Of a stretch of 47,743 nt of DNA, positions 34,365 through 43,926 are shown piece after piece (position 1 is the first letter of the stretch; each line of letters begins with the position of its first letter). This DNA comes from a gamma proteobacterium L18. GTDB taxonomy: Bacteria > Pseudomonadota > Gammaproteobacteria > Pseudomonadales > Pseudomonadaceae. The position numbers and the translations under genes are program-made. The stretch lies in the NCBI GenBank assembly GCA_000497835.1, contig KI547168.1, positions 205,881 to 253,623 on the forward strand, given 5' to 3'. Below the pieces are notes generated by a model that ran no database searches, was not told the DNA's origin, and saw only the letters and a program-made list of their open reading frames with translations.

Positions 34365-34672
34365 GGCAAAGGACTTCCTTAATATGTACTTATAATTTTG
34401 GGCAAGCAAAAAGCTAAATAAGGGCTTTGTTCTATTGTTGGATTGTTAGGTGTTCGAGCTTAGTTTGACGAATATTAAATCAATTGTTGCTTCGCCGTTA
34501 TCTCCACAAAGCCCAGCGGTTAGCCTAAGCAATGCATGAATATTTGCATTTTTGCTTTTGGCTGGATTTGTCCAGATCCGTCACGCGTAGCGTGATGTGT
34601 AAATACGTCCACTGCCCCCTATGCAAGGCTCGAAGGATGTGGCATAACCTTTCATAGAGGGGGGAGGTGTCA
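34365..34672. other. AT-rich divergent promoter region
   Basis: Gene-free space between the GGDEF-EAL gene and the divergent CSS-EAL gene. It is markedly AT-rich, with a strong ggggaggtg site just before 34673. It probably holds both promoters. No dyad stands out. Confidence 0.4.
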
Positions 34673-36224
34673 ATGGAGATTCATAAAAAATTCACACTTA
34701 TTTGTATGGCGGGAAGCGTGGTTTTGGGCGTGGGTCTTACGCTTGGTATTTCACAAGTGATATGGCTAGCAAGTGCTAGTATTAGAATTGAAACCTACGC
34801 AACTTCTCTTTTAAATCATGCCGAAAAGGTAGCAGAAAACCTTACTAAAGCTCTTGATGAGTTAAATAAGTTGACGAGCGAATCATGTGCTCCTTTAGAT
34901 TTAGAGTCGATGAAATTAATCTCCTGCGACTATCGTTTTATAAAAGATTCAGGAAGGATTATAGGTAATAATGTAGTGTGTTCGGCTATGTGGGGGAATA
35001 TTTCACCAGTCTTTCATGTTGAAGGAGAGGGGCAGCTAACAAAGAATGATGCGAGGCTCTGGAGTGGCACGTCTAGTTATTTCCCTGGTGCTACAAAGAT
35101 AGATATATCAGCAAAGGGCAGTCCTTCGTTGTTACATCACCTACCGCATTCGCCCCTTATGAGCGTCCCCCGAAGGACTCAGTTCCTCTGTGACATCGCA
35201 TGACGGATCCATTGTAAGGCGCTCATTTGGAGAATTGACAAAAAGTAGCGTGTTTACCGGGGTCTCATCAGATATTTGCTCTGGTAAATATGATATCTGC
35301 ATCAGGGCAAATATTATTGCAAATTTTTTCTCCATGAAAAGGTTTGGGCTAATCTCATTTGTTTCGGTGCTGAACGCTTTTCTAGGGTTGATGGCGTTTT
35401 ATACCGTTCATCAATGTCGTAAAGTTAGGGGGTCGCTGACTTATAAGCTGAAAAACGCTATTAATAACGGTCTAATTTCGACTGCTTATCAACCGATTGT
35501 TCATGGTGCGACAGGTGGCGTGGTAGGCTTTGAAGTGTTGGCGCGATGGCACGATAAAAAATTCGGCGCAGTTTCTCCGGATGTATTTATCAGGAAAGCT
35601 GTAAAGCTAGGTTTAGAAAAAGATCTCCATGAATTAATTATCAGCAAAGCATTTGAGGCATGCTCGAAAGGGTTGTCTAGGAACTCTGGGGTATATTTAG
35701 CCTTTAATGTGAGTGCAAAAGACTTGGTGGAAGGCGCCTTGCTTGATCATATTTCAAGTGCCGCCAGCCTTCATAATGTAGCGCTAGAGCAAATCGCAAT
35801 AGAGGTACTTGAAGGTTCAACCTGCGAAATTAGCCAAATGGGACGAAAAATTGATGATTTACGAATTGCAGGTTACAAGGTGTTTCTTGATGATTTTGGG
35901 TCAGGATATTCAAGTCTAGCTTACTTGGCAAAATTGAATGTTGATGTAATTAAGATTGATAAAACTTTCACGCAAGCCGCTGGGACAGATTCGCCAGCAG
36001 CGGTTGTCTTGAAAAAAGTCTATGAGATCGCCCATGCCTTGAATGCTAAAGTCGTTTTTGAAGGAATTGAAATGGAACATCAAAAGAACGCAATTTTAGA
36101 AATTTGCCCTGATGCATTAATGCAGGGTTGGTTATTTAGCAAGGCATTACCAATTGCTGAGTTAATAGCCGCGATCAAGTCCCAGGCGGACTCTGGACGT
36201 GCAATGTTTTTCGCACATGACTGA
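34673..36224 (+). pseudogene. CSS-motif EAL phosphodiesterase, two frameshifts
   Basis: Membrane-bound cyclic-di-GMP phosphodiesterase of the PdeB/PdeN type. The ATG at 34673 opens with a span (FTLICMAGSVVLGVGLTLGI). The periplasmic CSS domain follows (SESCAPLDLESMKLISCDYR, VCSAMWGN). The frame changes at about 35125 (FVVTSPTAFAPYERPPKDSV in the second frame) and again at about 35185 (VTSHDGSIVRRSF in the third). The third frame has the second span (FGLISFVSVLNAFLGLMAFY) and a full EAL domain: FEVLARW (EVL in place of EAL), NVSAKD, LDDFGSGYSSL, KIDKTF, FEGIEMEHQ, MQGWLFSK. The AT-rich codon use is unlike its neighbours. The separated EAL half could still be translated from an internal start. 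Confidence 0.82.
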
Positions 36225-37029
36225 TTTTTACTTGTTTCTGAAAGTTTCCCAATCTTGTAGAGAACACTGCGCTTATTAAGCCTGGAATACGTGATGCGCC
36301 GCGCCGCGATTTGCCAGATGACCTGACGCCTTTCATGCTCTTTACGCTTCTCGACACCGGTGAATCCAACGTCTGCATAAACCGCGCTTCTTCCGCCGTG
36401 CAACAGTTCGGCGACCTGCGTGATATCAGCCACATTGGCCGCAGTGCCATGAACATGATGAACCAGTCCCTACTCTGCATCGGCGCCGATATGCGCCTTC
36501 ATGCCGAAGAAGTATTGGTTGCCCTTCTTCGTGTGACGCATCTCGAGATCACGCTTTCCTTCCTCGTTCTTGGTCGAGCTGGGGGCATGAATGATGACGG
36601 CATCGACGATCGTGCCTTGGCGCAGGGACAGGCCTTTGTCTTGCAGATAACCGTTGATGACCGCTAGGATCGCAGAGTGCAGTTGATGCTTCTCCAGCAA
36701 GTGCCGGAAATTCATGATCGTCGTGTCTTCAGGGATCGGCGCGCTCGGTGTCAGACGCGCGAACTGAGGCATGGGCGTGATTTCGTAGAGCGCTTCTTCC
36801 ATGGCGGGGGCGCTCAGGGAGAACCAGTTCTGCAGAAGGTGAATGCGCAGCATGGTTTCCAGAGGATAAGGTTCTATGCTACCGTCGGCCTTGGTGTAGA
36901 ACGGCTCGATGAGCCCCAACAGCCCTGCCCAGGGCACACGACCTGATCGATCTCGGCAAGAAAGCGCTCGCGGCATGTCTGCTTGCGCGTGCCGACGTAC
37001 TCGAAGTCGGAAAAGCTCATCTGGCTCAT
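36225..37029 (-). pseudogene. IS5-family transposase, frameshifted and cut at its C-terminus
   Basis: It starts MSQMSFSDFEYVGTRKQTCR at 37029. Two extra bases after DQVV (about 36940) shift the frame to WAGLLGLIEPFYTKADG, LETMLRIHLLQNWFSLS, YEITPMPQFARL, and TTIMNFRHLLEKH (first Asp region). VDAVIIHAPSSTKNEEGK and GMKAHIGADAE follow, then another shift to VYADVGFTGVEKRKEHERRQ. It stops after LNKRSVLYK. The outer end near 37066-37080 (ggacgtgtttggagaatcc) looks like its terminal repeat. It is related to the 22600 and 40507 fragments. Confidence 0.8.
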
Positions 37030-37079
37030 AAGCAGCTCGGATCAGGTGGTCAGGCGATTTTCGTATACCTAGGACGTGT

Positions 37080-37491
37080 TTGGAGAATCCCTAGGATAGC
37101 TCCTCGGCTTGTCATACCGCTCATCACAATTGCGGAAGAGATGGAAGACGCCGACCTCAGCAATGAAATCTCGCCCCTAACGATGCTCAAGACAGATTAA
37201 AATACGTGGCTGCAGGTTTGAAAACCTGAAAATTTGAGGAGTTTTCAGAGTATCCCTACATGCCAACGAGTGCGTGCCTTATTATAGCTGAAATGAAACT
37301 TCATGGTATCGCCTATATTGACCTGTGGACGCTTTGGCAAGACTGAATTTTTATTGTTTTTCTGACGTGCTGCTTGACTATCTACAGGAAATTGCCGATA
37401 TACTTAGTGAGATTACGTAATGGTGGTCATCGGATTGAAGCTGCCTGCATTCGCAGGGCTTGAGTGAGTGGCTCAGTAAAGGCTCCCTGTC
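37080..37491. other. Upstream region of the HD-GYP gene
   Basis: About 410 bp without a gene. It has a small dyad, caggttt-ga-aaacctg, at 37213-37228. It is AT-rich toward the start codon, where the promoter is expected. Confidence 0.4.
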
Positions 37492-38712
37492 ATGTTGAAA
37501 CTTATAAAGACCTCTGATATTTGCATTGGTATGTATATCAACGAATTATGCGGTTCTTGGATGAATCATCCTTTTTGGAGGGGGCGGTTCATGCTCAGTA
37601 GTGAGCAGGATCTCATGAAGATACTTAGTTCTTCCGTGTCTCAAGTCTGGATTGATACCAGTAAAGGGCTCGACGTGCGGCCTGGTGCGGTCGGACTCTC
37701 TTTAAAGGAGGTGCAGCAGCAGGTCGATGAGCGGTTGGAAGGCATTACCGACAAAACCGCGGTTGTCCGCTCTAGCATGGAGGATGAACTGGTCACCGCA
37801 CTCCGTATTTGCGAACGGTCAAAGGCCGCCGTGGTGAAGATGTTCAGCCATGCCCGAATGGGGGCGGTGATCGAACTCGGGGAGATCGATACCTTGGTGG
37901 ATGAAATTGCCTGCTCCATTCACCGACATCCCAACGCCTTGATAAGCCTTGCACGGCTAAAAACGGCCGACGAATATACCTACTTGCACTCCGTAGCGGT
38001 CTGCGCACTGATGATTGCACTCGCCCGCAAGCTCGGGCTTTCAGAAGATCTGGTGCATGAAGCGGGTATTGCCGGCCTGTTGCACGACATCGGCAAAGCT
38101 ACGGTACCGGATGCGATTCTCAACAAGCCCGGCAAGCTCGACGACGCCGAGTTCGAATTGATCCGTCAGCATCCGCAGGCCGGCTGTGAGATCCTGGTAC
38201 TGAGTCGTCACGTGAGTGCATTGGCCGTTGATGTCTGCCTGCACCATCATGAGAAAGTCGACGGATCAGGTTATCCCTCCAAGTTGTTCGGCGAGCAGAT
38301 TAGCCTGTTTGCTCGCATGGGCGCAGTATGTGATGTTTACGATGCTATCACCTCTGACCGCCCCTATAAGAAAGGCTGGGGTCCAGCCGAATCTATTCAT
38401 AAGATGGCGGAGTGGCAGGGCCACTTTGACGAAAATGTCTTCAAGGCTTTTGTCCGTACGGTGGGGATTTACCCCGTTGGCTCACTGGTGCGCCTTGAAA
38501 GCGGGGCGCTTGGAGTGGTGATCGAGCAACATGAGCGCTCGCTATTGACGCCTAAGGTCAAAGTCTTTTTTATGACCAAGAGCCGGACGCCCATCATGCC
38601 TAAAGTAATTGACCTCGCCAAACTGATCGGTACGGATCGGATTGCTGGGCGTGAGTCTCCAGAAAAGTGGGGCTTTCGCAATCTCGAGGAGCTTTGGAGG
38701 GGCCCTACCTAG
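37492..38712 (+). CDS. HD-GYP cyclic-di-GMP phosphodiesterase
   Basis: A 406-residue protein with an N-terminal DUF3391 domain (MLKLIKTSDICIGMYINELC...VWIDTSKGLDV) and an HD-GYP domain. The domain has LHSVAVCALMIALARKLGL, LLHDIGKATVPDAILNKPGKL with the HD at about 198-199, IRQHPQAG, and HHHEKVDGSGYPSKL (about 251-265). DVYDAITSDRPYKKG follows. All catalytic motifs are intact, so it should hydrolyse cyclic di-GMP. The stop codon TAG is shared with the left junction of the IS630 insertion (38710-38712), and the same TAG would be read if the IS were absent, so the protein is full length. Confidence 0.92.
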   Translation: MLKLIKTSDICIGMYINELCGSWMNHPFWRGRFMLSSEQDLMKILSSSVSQVWIDTSKGLDVRPGAVGLSLKEVQQQVDERLEGITDKTAVVRSSMEDELVTALRICERSKAAVVKMFSHARMGAVIELGEIDTLVDEIACSIHRHPNALISLARLKTADEYTYLHSVAVCALMIALARKLGLSEDLVHEAGIAGLLHDIGKATVPDAILNKPGKLDDAEFELIRQHPQAGCEILVLSRHVSALAVDVCLHHHEKVDGSGYPSKLFGEQISLFARMGAVCDVYDAITSDRPYKKGWGPAESIHKMAEWQGHFDENVFKAFVRTVGIYPVGSLVRLESGALGVVIEQHERSLLTPKVKVFFMTKSRTPIMPKVIDLAKLIGTDRIAGRESPEKWGFRNLEELWRGPT

Positions 38713-39891
38713 TGTCGTGAGCGGGTAGTTCGTTTTCTAACGAGCAGCGATATACTGTGCGGCCCTTACCCGAGCTGGTTATACGCATGCCTCGACCCAT
38801 TGCTCCTTTTGCACTGCAACCGTCTGACGTCATCACGCTTCAAGGTTGGTTACGCATGAGTACGCTGGAGCAGAGCCTCGTTCAGCGGGCGCGGATACTA
38901 CTTTTGCTTGCTCAAGAGGTGACGCCCTTGGCCATCTGTGAACAGTTACAGATCACGACACCAACGGTGTTCAAGTGGCGTAAACGCTACTTGGAGTCGG
39001 GTATCGAGGGCCTGAGCGATCTGCCGCGTAGCGGTCAGCCCTTGAAACTGGGCGCTGAGAAAATCAAGGAAATCCTGACCCTGACCACTCACCGGGTGCC
39101 GAAAGAAGCAACGCATTGGAGCGTCCGGTTGATGGCCAAGTACGCGCGCGTTACCACCTGGCAAGTCCGGCAAATCTGGGCTGCATCCGATCTCAAACCG
39201 CACCGATTAAAGACATTCAAGATCAGTAACGATCCGAACTTTGCAGAAAAGGTCATCGATGTCGTCGGGCTTTACCTGAGCCCTCCGGACAATGCCATGG
39301 TGCTATCGGTTGACGAGAAAACTCAGATCCAAGCGCTGGATCGTACTCAGCCAATGCTACAACTGCGGCCCGGACAAATTGAGCGGCGCACCCATGATTA
39401 CAAATGCCATGGCACGGCGAGCCTGTACGCCGCGTTCGACATCATGACGGGTGAAGTAATGGGGCGGATAACCCAGCGGCACCGGGCCAAAGAGTTTCTG
39501 GATTTTCTCCGGCAGATTGATAACAACACACCTGCTGAGCTGGATCTCCATGTGATCCTGGACAACAGCTCGACTCACAAAACCGCTGCGGTCAAGGCGT
39601 GGCTGGAAAAGCATCCACGCTTCAAGCTGCACTTCACACCGACCAGTGCGTCTTGGTTGAACGCGGTGGAGGGCTGGTTTTCACAACTGGAGAGACGGAC
39701 GCTGTATCGAGGTGTCTTCACCAGTGTTGCTGACCTTAAGGCCGCGATTCGCCAGTTCATTACTGCTCATAACGAGCACTCGGCCAAGCCATTCAAGTGG
39801 AGCAAGACGGCAGCAGCCATCATCAGTTCCGTGCATATGGCAAAGCTGAGCGTGATAAAAAATAAGCTAATGAATTAAGCGCTCAGGACAC
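38712..39891 (+). mobile_element. Intact IS630-family insertion sequence
   Basis: Ends gtgtcgtgagcg (38712) and cgctcaggacac (to 39891) form near-perfect inverted repeats. TA lies on both outer sides (38710-38711 and 39892-39893), as expected for IS630. The single transposase gene is full length and undamaged, so this is the youngest mobile element in the window. Confidence 0.88.
38787..39878 (+). CDS. IS630-family transposase
   Basis: A 363-residue DDE transposase. An N-terminal HTH (SLVQRARILLLLAQEVTPLA, LQITTPTVFKWRKRYLESGI) is followed by the winged linker SGQPLKL. The catalytic Asp residues are in VLSVDEKTQIQ and VILDNSSTHKT, and the Glu is in SWLNAVEGWFSQLER. The start ATG at 38787 (MPRPIAPFALQPSDVI) is preferred; a GTG at 38757 is in frame. 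Confidence 0.93.
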   Translation: MPRPIAPFALQPSDVITLQGWLRMSTLEQSLVQRARILLLLAQEVTPLAICEQLQITTPTVFKWRKRYLESGIEGLSDLPRSGQPLKLGAEKIKEILTLTTHRVPKEATHWSVRLMAKYARVTTWQVRQIWAASDLKPHRLKTFKISNDPNFAEKVIDVVGLYLSPPDNAMVLSVDEKTQIQALDRTQPMLQLRPGQIERRTHDYKCHGTASLYAAFDIMTGEVMGRITQRHRAKEFLDFLRQIDNNTPAELDLHVILDNSSTHKTAAVKAWLEKHPRFKLHFTPTSASWLNAVEGWFSQLERRTLYRGVFTSVADLKAAIRQFITAHNEHSAKPFKWSKTAAAIISSVHMAKLSVIKNKLMN

Positions 39892-39959
39892 TAGTGTGGT
39901 GTTTCAGAAGTACCACCGAAAATCTGGACTAAGCTTTGTAGAAACCCACTTATCAAGAC

Positions 39960-40500
39960 TTGTGTATCGACATGGGCCGACCAGCGACTGTCATTACCCT
40001 ATCTGAAACTGAAAAAGCGGAGCTGCTACGCCGGGTCAAGCTCCGCAAAGGCGCCCAGGATGCACGTCTGCGGGCCGAAATAATCCTCGCTTGTGCAGCC
40101 GGCGAATCTGGCAATGACATTGCTGCGCTTGGGTCCCAGCAAGTATGTCGTATCGAGGTGGAGGCAGCGTTTCGCTAAGTTGGGCTTGTTGGGCTTGAAC
40201 GATGAACCGCGCTCTGGCCGGCCGCGCACGGTTTTGGATGAGCAGGTTCAGCAAGTAGTAAATCAGGTGCTGCAAGGTATGCCCGACGATTCCAGCCACT
40301 GGAGCACGCGCCGCATGAGCCGCGAGACGGGCCTTTCTCCTGCCAGCATCATGCGTGTCTGGCACGCGTTCGGGATCAAGCCGCGTCTGGAAAAACCTTC
40401 AAACTTTCCACCGATCCGTTGTTTGTCGACAAGGTTCACGACATCGTCGGGCTGTACTTGAATCCGCCCGAGAGAGCCTTAGTACTGTGCGTTGATGAGA
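39960..40500 (+). pseudogene. Second IS630-type transposase, N-terminal half with frameshifts
   Basis: MGRPATVITLSETEKAELLR, LRAEIILACAAGESGNDIAA, then a shifted frame [40 protein letters not shown] and [17 protein letters not shown] third frame reads [20 protein letters not shown] up to the first catalytic Asp. It ends where IS5-type sequence begins at about 40507. It is a different IS630 member from the intact one beside it. Confidence 0.78.
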
Positions 40501-40506
40501 AGAGTC

Positions 40507-40590
40507 GCGTCGACGATGGCGCCCTGGCGTAGCGTCAGGCCTTTTTGCTGCAAATAACCGTTGATGGCCGCGCAGATTGCAGGCGCCAGA
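40507..40590 (-). pseudogene. Short IS5-type transposase fragment
   Basis: On the minus strand it reads [20 protein letters not shown] then AIVDA, the same segment as AVINGYLQDKGLSLRQGTIVDA at about 36620. The bases are about 80 percent alike, so it is a related but not identical copy, fused to the IS630 remnant. Confidence 0.7.
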
Positions 40591-40931
40591 TACTCGCCGT
40601 AATCGTCAACTAAACAACGATATCAAGAATATGCAGACTTTCTGGTTTGACATGATTCTGAGGCTCCTGTACGTCAAGCGGCAAACGGAGCATGAACTCT
40701 TGATTCATGACAGCCATCTGGTTGACTGTGTCGCTGGACGTCTGAGTCGGCGAGCCGCATTTTTGAATTACAAAGCTGAGAAAAGGCTGAGGCAGTGATT
40801 GTCAGACAGATTTTTTGAGCATATGCTGTACAAACACTATACAAAACCAAATTACATGTACAAGAATAAAGCGTGAAACGGCCTTCGTAGACACCTCCAA
40901 GCCTCATAATGAGGCCCAAATAGGAGATGCC
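40591..40931. other. Unassigned stretch
   Basis: About 340 bp. A short frame (40577-40798) has no recognisable motif. The last part, from about 40863, belongs to the IS3-type element's upstream end. Confidence 0.3.
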
Positions 40932-41910
40932 ATGAGTCGTCAGCGTTACCCTGAAGAATTCAAGATCGAAGCGGTCAAGCAAGTGACCGAAAAAGGTAAA
41001 CCTGTGGCCGATGTCGCGCAGTGCTTGGGCATGTCCATGCACAGCCTCTATGCCTGGATCAAGGTCTACAGCAAGCCCCAAGAGCAGCGTCAGCAAGATG
41101 ACGACTTCGCAAGCTACGCGTTGAACTCAGGCGCGTGACTGAAGAGCGAGACATCTTAAAAATGCCACCGCGTACTTTGCCAAGGAGTGCGGCTGAAGTA
41201 CGCCTTGATCAAGAGGCACTCAGCTGATTATCCGGGTGCGGCGCCTTTGCCAAACCCTCAAGGTGTACCCTAGCGACTACTGTGCTTTGCTGGCGGAGAT
41301 TCAATCTGCCTGAGCAGAAGAAGATCAGCATCAGCTTGGCTTGATCAAATACGCTTGGCTGGAAAGCGGAGATGTATACGGCTACCGCGAAATTCACGAT
41401 GACCTGCGTGAGCTAGAAGATGAGTGCGTTCGAAATCGAGTTGTGCGTTTGATGCATGTTGAGTGGCGGCTTTCGCAAACGGGCTATCGGCGGCGTCCAG
41501 CGGGTTACGGTGGAAAACCAACAGTGGCCTCGCCCAACTACCTCGCGCTGTAGCTCAAGGTCAGTGAGTCGAACAAGGTATTGGTGACAGATATTACTTA
41601 CATCCTCACCTCTGAAAGGTGGTTCTACCTCGCAGTAGTACTGGATTTGTTCTCACGCCAAGTAATTGGTTGGTCAATCAAGCCAAGGATTGCAGCGATC
41701 TGGCCATCGACGCGATGTTGATGCCCGTGTGGCGACGCAAACCACAGCAGCAAGTGATGAGCCACTCAGACCAAGGCAGTCAGTTCAGTAGCTCAGTGAT
41801 ATTTTCGATTACATGGAGATGTTCTATGATACTAAATGCCGACACAGCAGTGCCATGCAGCTGTCTCCAGTAAAGTATTAGAAGCTCTACCTCCTTGAAA
41901 CGGGCGAAGT
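40932..41910 (+). pseudogene. IS3-family transposase (OrfA and OrfB) with stops and an internal deletion
   Basis: OrfA starts MSRQRYPEEFKIEAVKQVTE with GKPVADVAQCLGMSMHSLYAW and breaks after QQDDD. OrfB pieces are [65 protein letters not shown] and HSDQGSQFSSS. Part of the DDE core and the final Glu region are deleted, and it closes with a decayed FDYMEMFYD and QLSPVKY. It is inactive. Confidence 0.8.
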
Positions 41911-41978
41911 AGAGTAAAATGATTGTGATGCAATGTTAATAATATTCGTCAGAAAGGAGAGGTAATTAAGCTTTTGAG

Positions 41979-42023
41979 GTGTTTGGGTGTTTGGGTGTTT
42001 GGGTGTTTGGGTGTTTGGGTGTT
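41979..42023 (+). repeat. 8-bp tandem repeat GTGTTTGG x5 plus a partial unit
   Basis: Five perfect head-to-tail copies of GTGTTTGG run from 41979 to 42018 and a partial copy to 42023. It lies 61 bp upstream of the ATG of the GAF-GGDEF gene. Such 8-bp arrays are prone to slippage. Confidence 0.95.
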
Positions 42024-42033
42024 GAAGTGATGA

Positions 42034-42054
42034 TTTTTTTTTTTTTTTTTTTTT
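42034..42054 (+). repeat. Homopolymer tract of 21 T
   Basis: An uninterrupted run of T starts 10 bp after the tandem repeat and ends 30 bp before the ATG of the diguanylate cyclase gene, in its leader or promoter. It is exceptional for a high-GC pseudomonad. Confidence 0.95.
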
Positions 42055-42084
42055 GTCTTTATGGGTTTTAGGAAGGAACTGAAA

Positions 42085-43038
42085 ATGAATGAGTTTGAAA
42101 GTGCGGTGCGCGAAGTTTTCACTTTTCTGCGGCGCAGACTAGGGTTTGATCTTTGGATGGTCACGCGAAAAGAAAAAGATGATTGGATAGTGTTGCATTG
42201 TGATGATCATAACTATGAAATTAGGGCCGGCCAAGTCTTTCGTTGGGGCGATTCATTTTGTAGCGAGATGGTAAAGGGAAGTGGCCCCCGCATTGCTCCG
42301 GACTCAAGCGTGGTTAATTCTTATTCTGCTGCTGCGATAGGTAAGCAATTTAAGATTGGTGCATATATAGGGGTGCCTATTTTACTGTCCGACGGATCCA
42401 TTTTCGGTACTTTGTGCGCACTACATCCAGATTCCAGGCCCGCTAGTATTCAGAAGGATCAGGAGCTACTTGATCTAATTGGTTTGATGCTTAGTAAAAT
42501 TTTGCAAATGGAACTAAAGGCTGATGAAGAGTCTAGTAGAGCCGAGCGTTTCGAGGCGCAAGCACTTAGTGATGCACTCACTGGACTTTATAATCGAGCA
42601 GGATGGGAGCAATTATCCAGTCATCAGGACAGTCGCAATAAGAGGTATGGAAAATATTCGGCAGTATTGGTTGTAGATCTAGATGATCTGAAAGTTGTTA
42701 ATGATAAATATGGGCACGCGGCAGGCGATGACTTAATTAGGTCTGCTGCTAATGCTCTTCTGCATGCATCTCGATCAGAAGATATCGTTGCTAGACTAGG
42801 GGGTGATGAATTTGCAATAATAGGCGTAAACTGCGATAAAAGTTACGGCGACGTAATGCGTGGTAGAGTCAAGGAGTCCTTGGGTTGTGCCGGTATTAGA
42901 GCATCTATTGGGCTTGCAATGGCGAGTGCCAAATGCAATATTTCGTTCGCTCTTACTATTGCGGATCAGCAAATGTATGAAGAGAAGCGTCTCAAAAAGA
43001 ACTCAAGTTCAGACAAGGGGTTTATTGTTCAAGCCTGA
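42085..43038 (+). CDS. GAF-GGDEF diguanylate cyclase
   Basis: A 317-residue soluble protein. The GAF domain covers about residues 5-145 (DLWMVTRKEKDDWIVLHCDD, IGAYIGVPILLSDGSIFGTL, CALHPDSRP). A short helix leads to the GGDEF domain: ALSDALTGLYNRAGWEQL, VVDLDDLKVVNDKYGHAAGD and IVARLGGDEFAII with GGDEF at about 239-243. RSED five residues before it is a product-inhibition (RxxD) site. All catalytic residues are present, so it should make cyclic di-GMP. The ATG at 42085 has aggaagga upstream; 42061 is an in-frame alternative. AT-rich codon use suggests recent transfer. The slippage-prone tracts directly upstream suggest variable expression. Confidence 0.9.
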   Translation: MNEFESAVREVFTFLRRRLGFDLWMVTRKEKDDWIVLHCDDHNYEIRAGQVFRWGDSFCSEMVKGSGPRIAPDSSVVNSYSAAAIGKQFKIGAYIGVPILLSDGSIFGTLCALHPDSRPASIQKDQELLDLIGLMLSKILQMELKADEESSRAERFEAQALSDALTGLYNRAGWEQLSSHQDSRNKRYGKYSAVLVVDLDDLKVVNDKYGHAAGDDLIRSAANALLHASRSEDIVARLGGDEFAIIGVNCDKSYGDVMRGRVKESLGCAGIRASIGLAMASAKCNISFALTIADQQMYEEKRLKKNSSSDKGFIVQA

Positions 43039-43104
43039 GAAGCTAAGCTCAAAGCAATTGGTTGTATTTAGCGTGATGCTTGCTTTCTCTTAACTTGGGT
43101 AGCA

Positions 43105-43530
43105 TTGTTCCTGGTCAGGACAGTCAGAGGGAGAAAACCCTGTGACCTCACACGCGCTGATGCGTACTTGGCCTGTAGCCCTCGCATCTTCTAATGCGTT
43201 GTGATGTCGTGAAAGAGAAATTCCAAGGTGCTTACACACGGCCTTAAAGCCTCACCCACTCTCGGCGTATTTGTCGGGCCATGTCCTTCACACAACTGGG
43301 TGAATGTTCAGCCAAGGGGTGAATCGGCGTCAGCTCTCGAAGCCCGCAGGCTTGGCTGAATGCTGACCGATCAAGTTGGCCATAGCTCGTGATCAAACCA
43401 TCGGATGGCAATGGCCGGATGATCTCAAGCGCAGCCTGAAAGGTCGGCTGTCCTATGACCATAGCTGCAGTGGTGCCATGAAATCGGGTATTGATTGCGT
43501 GAAAGGGATGTGGCGGTCTCAAGGAGCAAG
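43105..43530 (-). pseudogene. DnaQ-like 3'-5' exonuclease, broken
   Basis: On the minus strand: LRPPHPFHAINTRFHGTTAA, MVIGQPTFQAALEIIRPL, SYGQLDRSAFSQACGL, then a frameshift at about 43246 and CKHLGISLSRHHNALEDARA (the closing H...D of the DEDDh fold). The N-terminal DxE motif is missing, replaced by the 114-bp repeat. Internal parts (about 30 residues before the break) are also missing. It is a decayed fragment, not a working nuclease. Confidence 0.7.
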
Positions 43531-43624
43531 TGCACAGTGAGTTAATTTTTCTAAGCTCGGTATGCGAACGCAATTCCGCTCCCAAAACACCATTATCAAT
43601 AGCCGCCTCAACGAACCGAGCCGA
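43511..43624 (-). repeat. Inverted partner of the 32.6-kb repeat
   Basis: Reverse complement of 32558-32672 with about eight differences. Its inner end (gcacttgctccttgagaccg) occurs once more, inverted relative to this copy, at 43742-43767, which gives a local inverted pair 250 bp across. Confidence 0.8.
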
Positions 43625-43926
43625 CCTGGCTGCACACGATTTTCATTGCCAAAAACTTACCCCATGCCAAGCTCTTCGTGACGCGCTCCTCGGTACTCAG
43701 GTGGTTATATTGGGTAGACATGGCAACACCTTACATCAGGCGTTGCACTTGCTCCTTGAGACCGCCATTCCCGGGATCGACGAGAGCTCCCACTCATTCG
43801 CGATCTGACCACCCACAAACTCAACCACACCAACTTGGAGAGGCGGCTCCTATATTGTGAGGCGACGGGAAGACGAGGGCGATGCAGTCTGCTTTCCTTG
43901 CTTTGGGCGTTACTGGCTAGACTTGC
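43625..43926. other. Unassigned debris next to the integrase
   Basis: No supported gene. It includes the 26-bp repeat piece at 43742-43767. Open frames here have no recognisable motif. Confidence 0.35.

Noticed and set aside
37213..37228. Small dyad caggttt/aaacctg as an operator for the HD-GYP gene
   Set aside because: Only 7-bp arms, about 265 bp from the start; too weak to claim more than a mention.
41979..42023. Short regular repeats as a CRISPR array
   Set aside because: Units are 8 bp, head-to-tail with no spacers; no cas genes in the window.
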